Shown: piece by piece, positions 5,452 to 5,557 of the stretch
Numbering within the stretch: position 1 is the first letter of the stretch
Layout: the number at the start of each line of letters is the position of its first letter
Source: Lentisphaeria bacterium
GTDB lineage: Bacteria > Verrucomicrobiota > Lentisphaeria > Oligosphaerales > Oligosphaeraceae
Direction: 5' to 3'
Length of the DNA stretch: 5,557 nucleotides
Assembly: GCA_016302725.1 (NCBI GenBank)
Contig: JAEDNB010000141.1
Location: 1 to 5,557, forward strand
The notes under the pieces: model-generated
What the model was told of the DNA's origin: nothing
Database searches by the model: none
What the model saw: the letters and a program-made list of their open reading frames with translations, nothing else
Translations under genes and position numbers: made by a program

Positions 5452-5474
5452 GCCCGGAGAGGAGGATTTTGGAG

Positions 5475-5497
5475 GGAGGCCAGGCGCGACGGCCTCC
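5475..5497. repeat. Inverted repeat at the right prepilin breakpoint
   Basis: GGAGGCC (5475-5481) and GGCCTCC (5491-5497) are perfect inverted arms around a 9-nt spacer, directly before the pilin helix codons at 5504. The same 7-mer occurs next to the left breakpoint as GGAGGCC at 4603-4609. Short GC-rich repeats of this kind also arise by chance here, where GGAGG is common. Confidence 0.5.
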
Positions 5498-5503
5498 TCC
5501 GGG

Positions 5504-5557
5504 GTGGTCATCGCCATCATCGCCATCCTGGCGGCCATGCTGCTGCCCGCCCTCTCC
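5504..5557 (+). pseudogene. Prepilin transmembrane segment lacking its 5' end; continues beyond window
   Basis: The plus strand encodes VVIAIIAILAAMLLPALS up to the last base. This is the hydrophobic helix that follows FTLIELL in Lentisphaerota, Planctomycetes and Verrucomicrobia pseudopilin-like proteins. Upstream in the same frame there is only a hydrophilic stretch back to a TAG at 5450-5452. It has no ATG, no ribosome binding site and no FTLIE motif. A GTG at 5504 could formally start translation, but the product would lack the leader and cleavage site. The missing N-terminus lies on the opposite strand at 4612-4644, ending with exactly the residue before this segment. In this arrangement the gene is disconnected from start and promoter, so it is inactive unless the DNA between is inverted. 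How far it extends past the window is unknown. Confidence 0.75.

Noticed and set aside
4603..5503. Interpretation of the segment as an insertion sequence or transposon
   Set aside because: There is no transposase or recombinase, no terminal inverted repeats longer than about 10 bp and no target duplication, and the flanking pilin halves are in opposite, not the same, orientation.
5164..5538. A minus-strand frame starting MAARMAMMAM over the right end
   Set aside because: It starts as the antisense of the pilin helix and overlaps the lipoprotein gene out of frame.
1..5557. CRISPR array, tRNA or rRNA genes
   Set aside because: No regularly spaced repeats and no tRNA cloverleaf or rRNA core sequence were seen on either strand.

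Overview
The window is GC-rich bacterial DNA. It probably comes from the Lentisphaerota (Victivallales-like) or a neighbouring group of the PVC superphylum. The main reason is a prepilin N-terminus of the type these bacteria carry in large families. It is present here in two pieces: MKKSFTLIELL on the minus strand near 4612-4644, and VVIAIIAILAAMLLPALS on the plus strand at 5504-5557. The assignment to phylum is an inference from this motif and the general style of the genes. No rRNA or tRNA is present to confirm it.

Layout from left to right: (1) 1-838, minus, an incomplete gene for a secreted cysteine-containing protein of unknown function. (2) 839-1240, a gene-free stretch with hairpins and a possible promoter. 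(3) 1241-1588, minus, a small exported coiled-coil protein. (4) 1589-1942, a divergent intergenic region with back-to-back sigma70-like promoters. (5) 1943-2440, plus, ssb. (6) 2591-3328, plus, rsmE (16S rRNA m3U1498 methyltransferase). (7) 3329-3607, a convergent gap holding a coding-like stretch that may be a gene remnant. (8) 3608-4507, minus, a PHP-domain phosphoesterase of the YciV/RNase AM type. (9) 4513-4644, minus, a 43-codon ORF that starts as a prepilin and loses the motif after ELL. (10) 4645-4862, a promoter and a very strong terminator. (11) 4863-5279, minus, a small lipoprotein resembling DUF3568. (12) 5504-5557, plus, the missing transmembrane half of a prepilin, running off the window.

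The most interesting structure is the prepilin split between 4612 and 5503. The two pieces join exactly, with no residue missing or duplicated, if the roughly 0.9 kb segment between them is turned around. That segment carries a complete lipoprotein gene, its terminator, a good promoter and the prepilin start. In the orientation given, the promoter reads into a truncated ORF and the PHP gene, and the pilin body has neither promoter nor signal. This fits a DNA inversion, either a fixed rearrangement, a phase-variable switch in its OFF state, or an assembly error. No recombinase is visible in the window.

The remaining genes are ordinary housekeeping functions (DNA replication and repair, ribosome modification, nucleotide or RNA end processing) mixed with lineage-specific exported proteins. 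ssb and the PHP gene lack a Shine-Dalgarno sequence and have a -10-like TANNNT box 6-7 nt before the ATG, which raises the possibility of leaderless transcripts.
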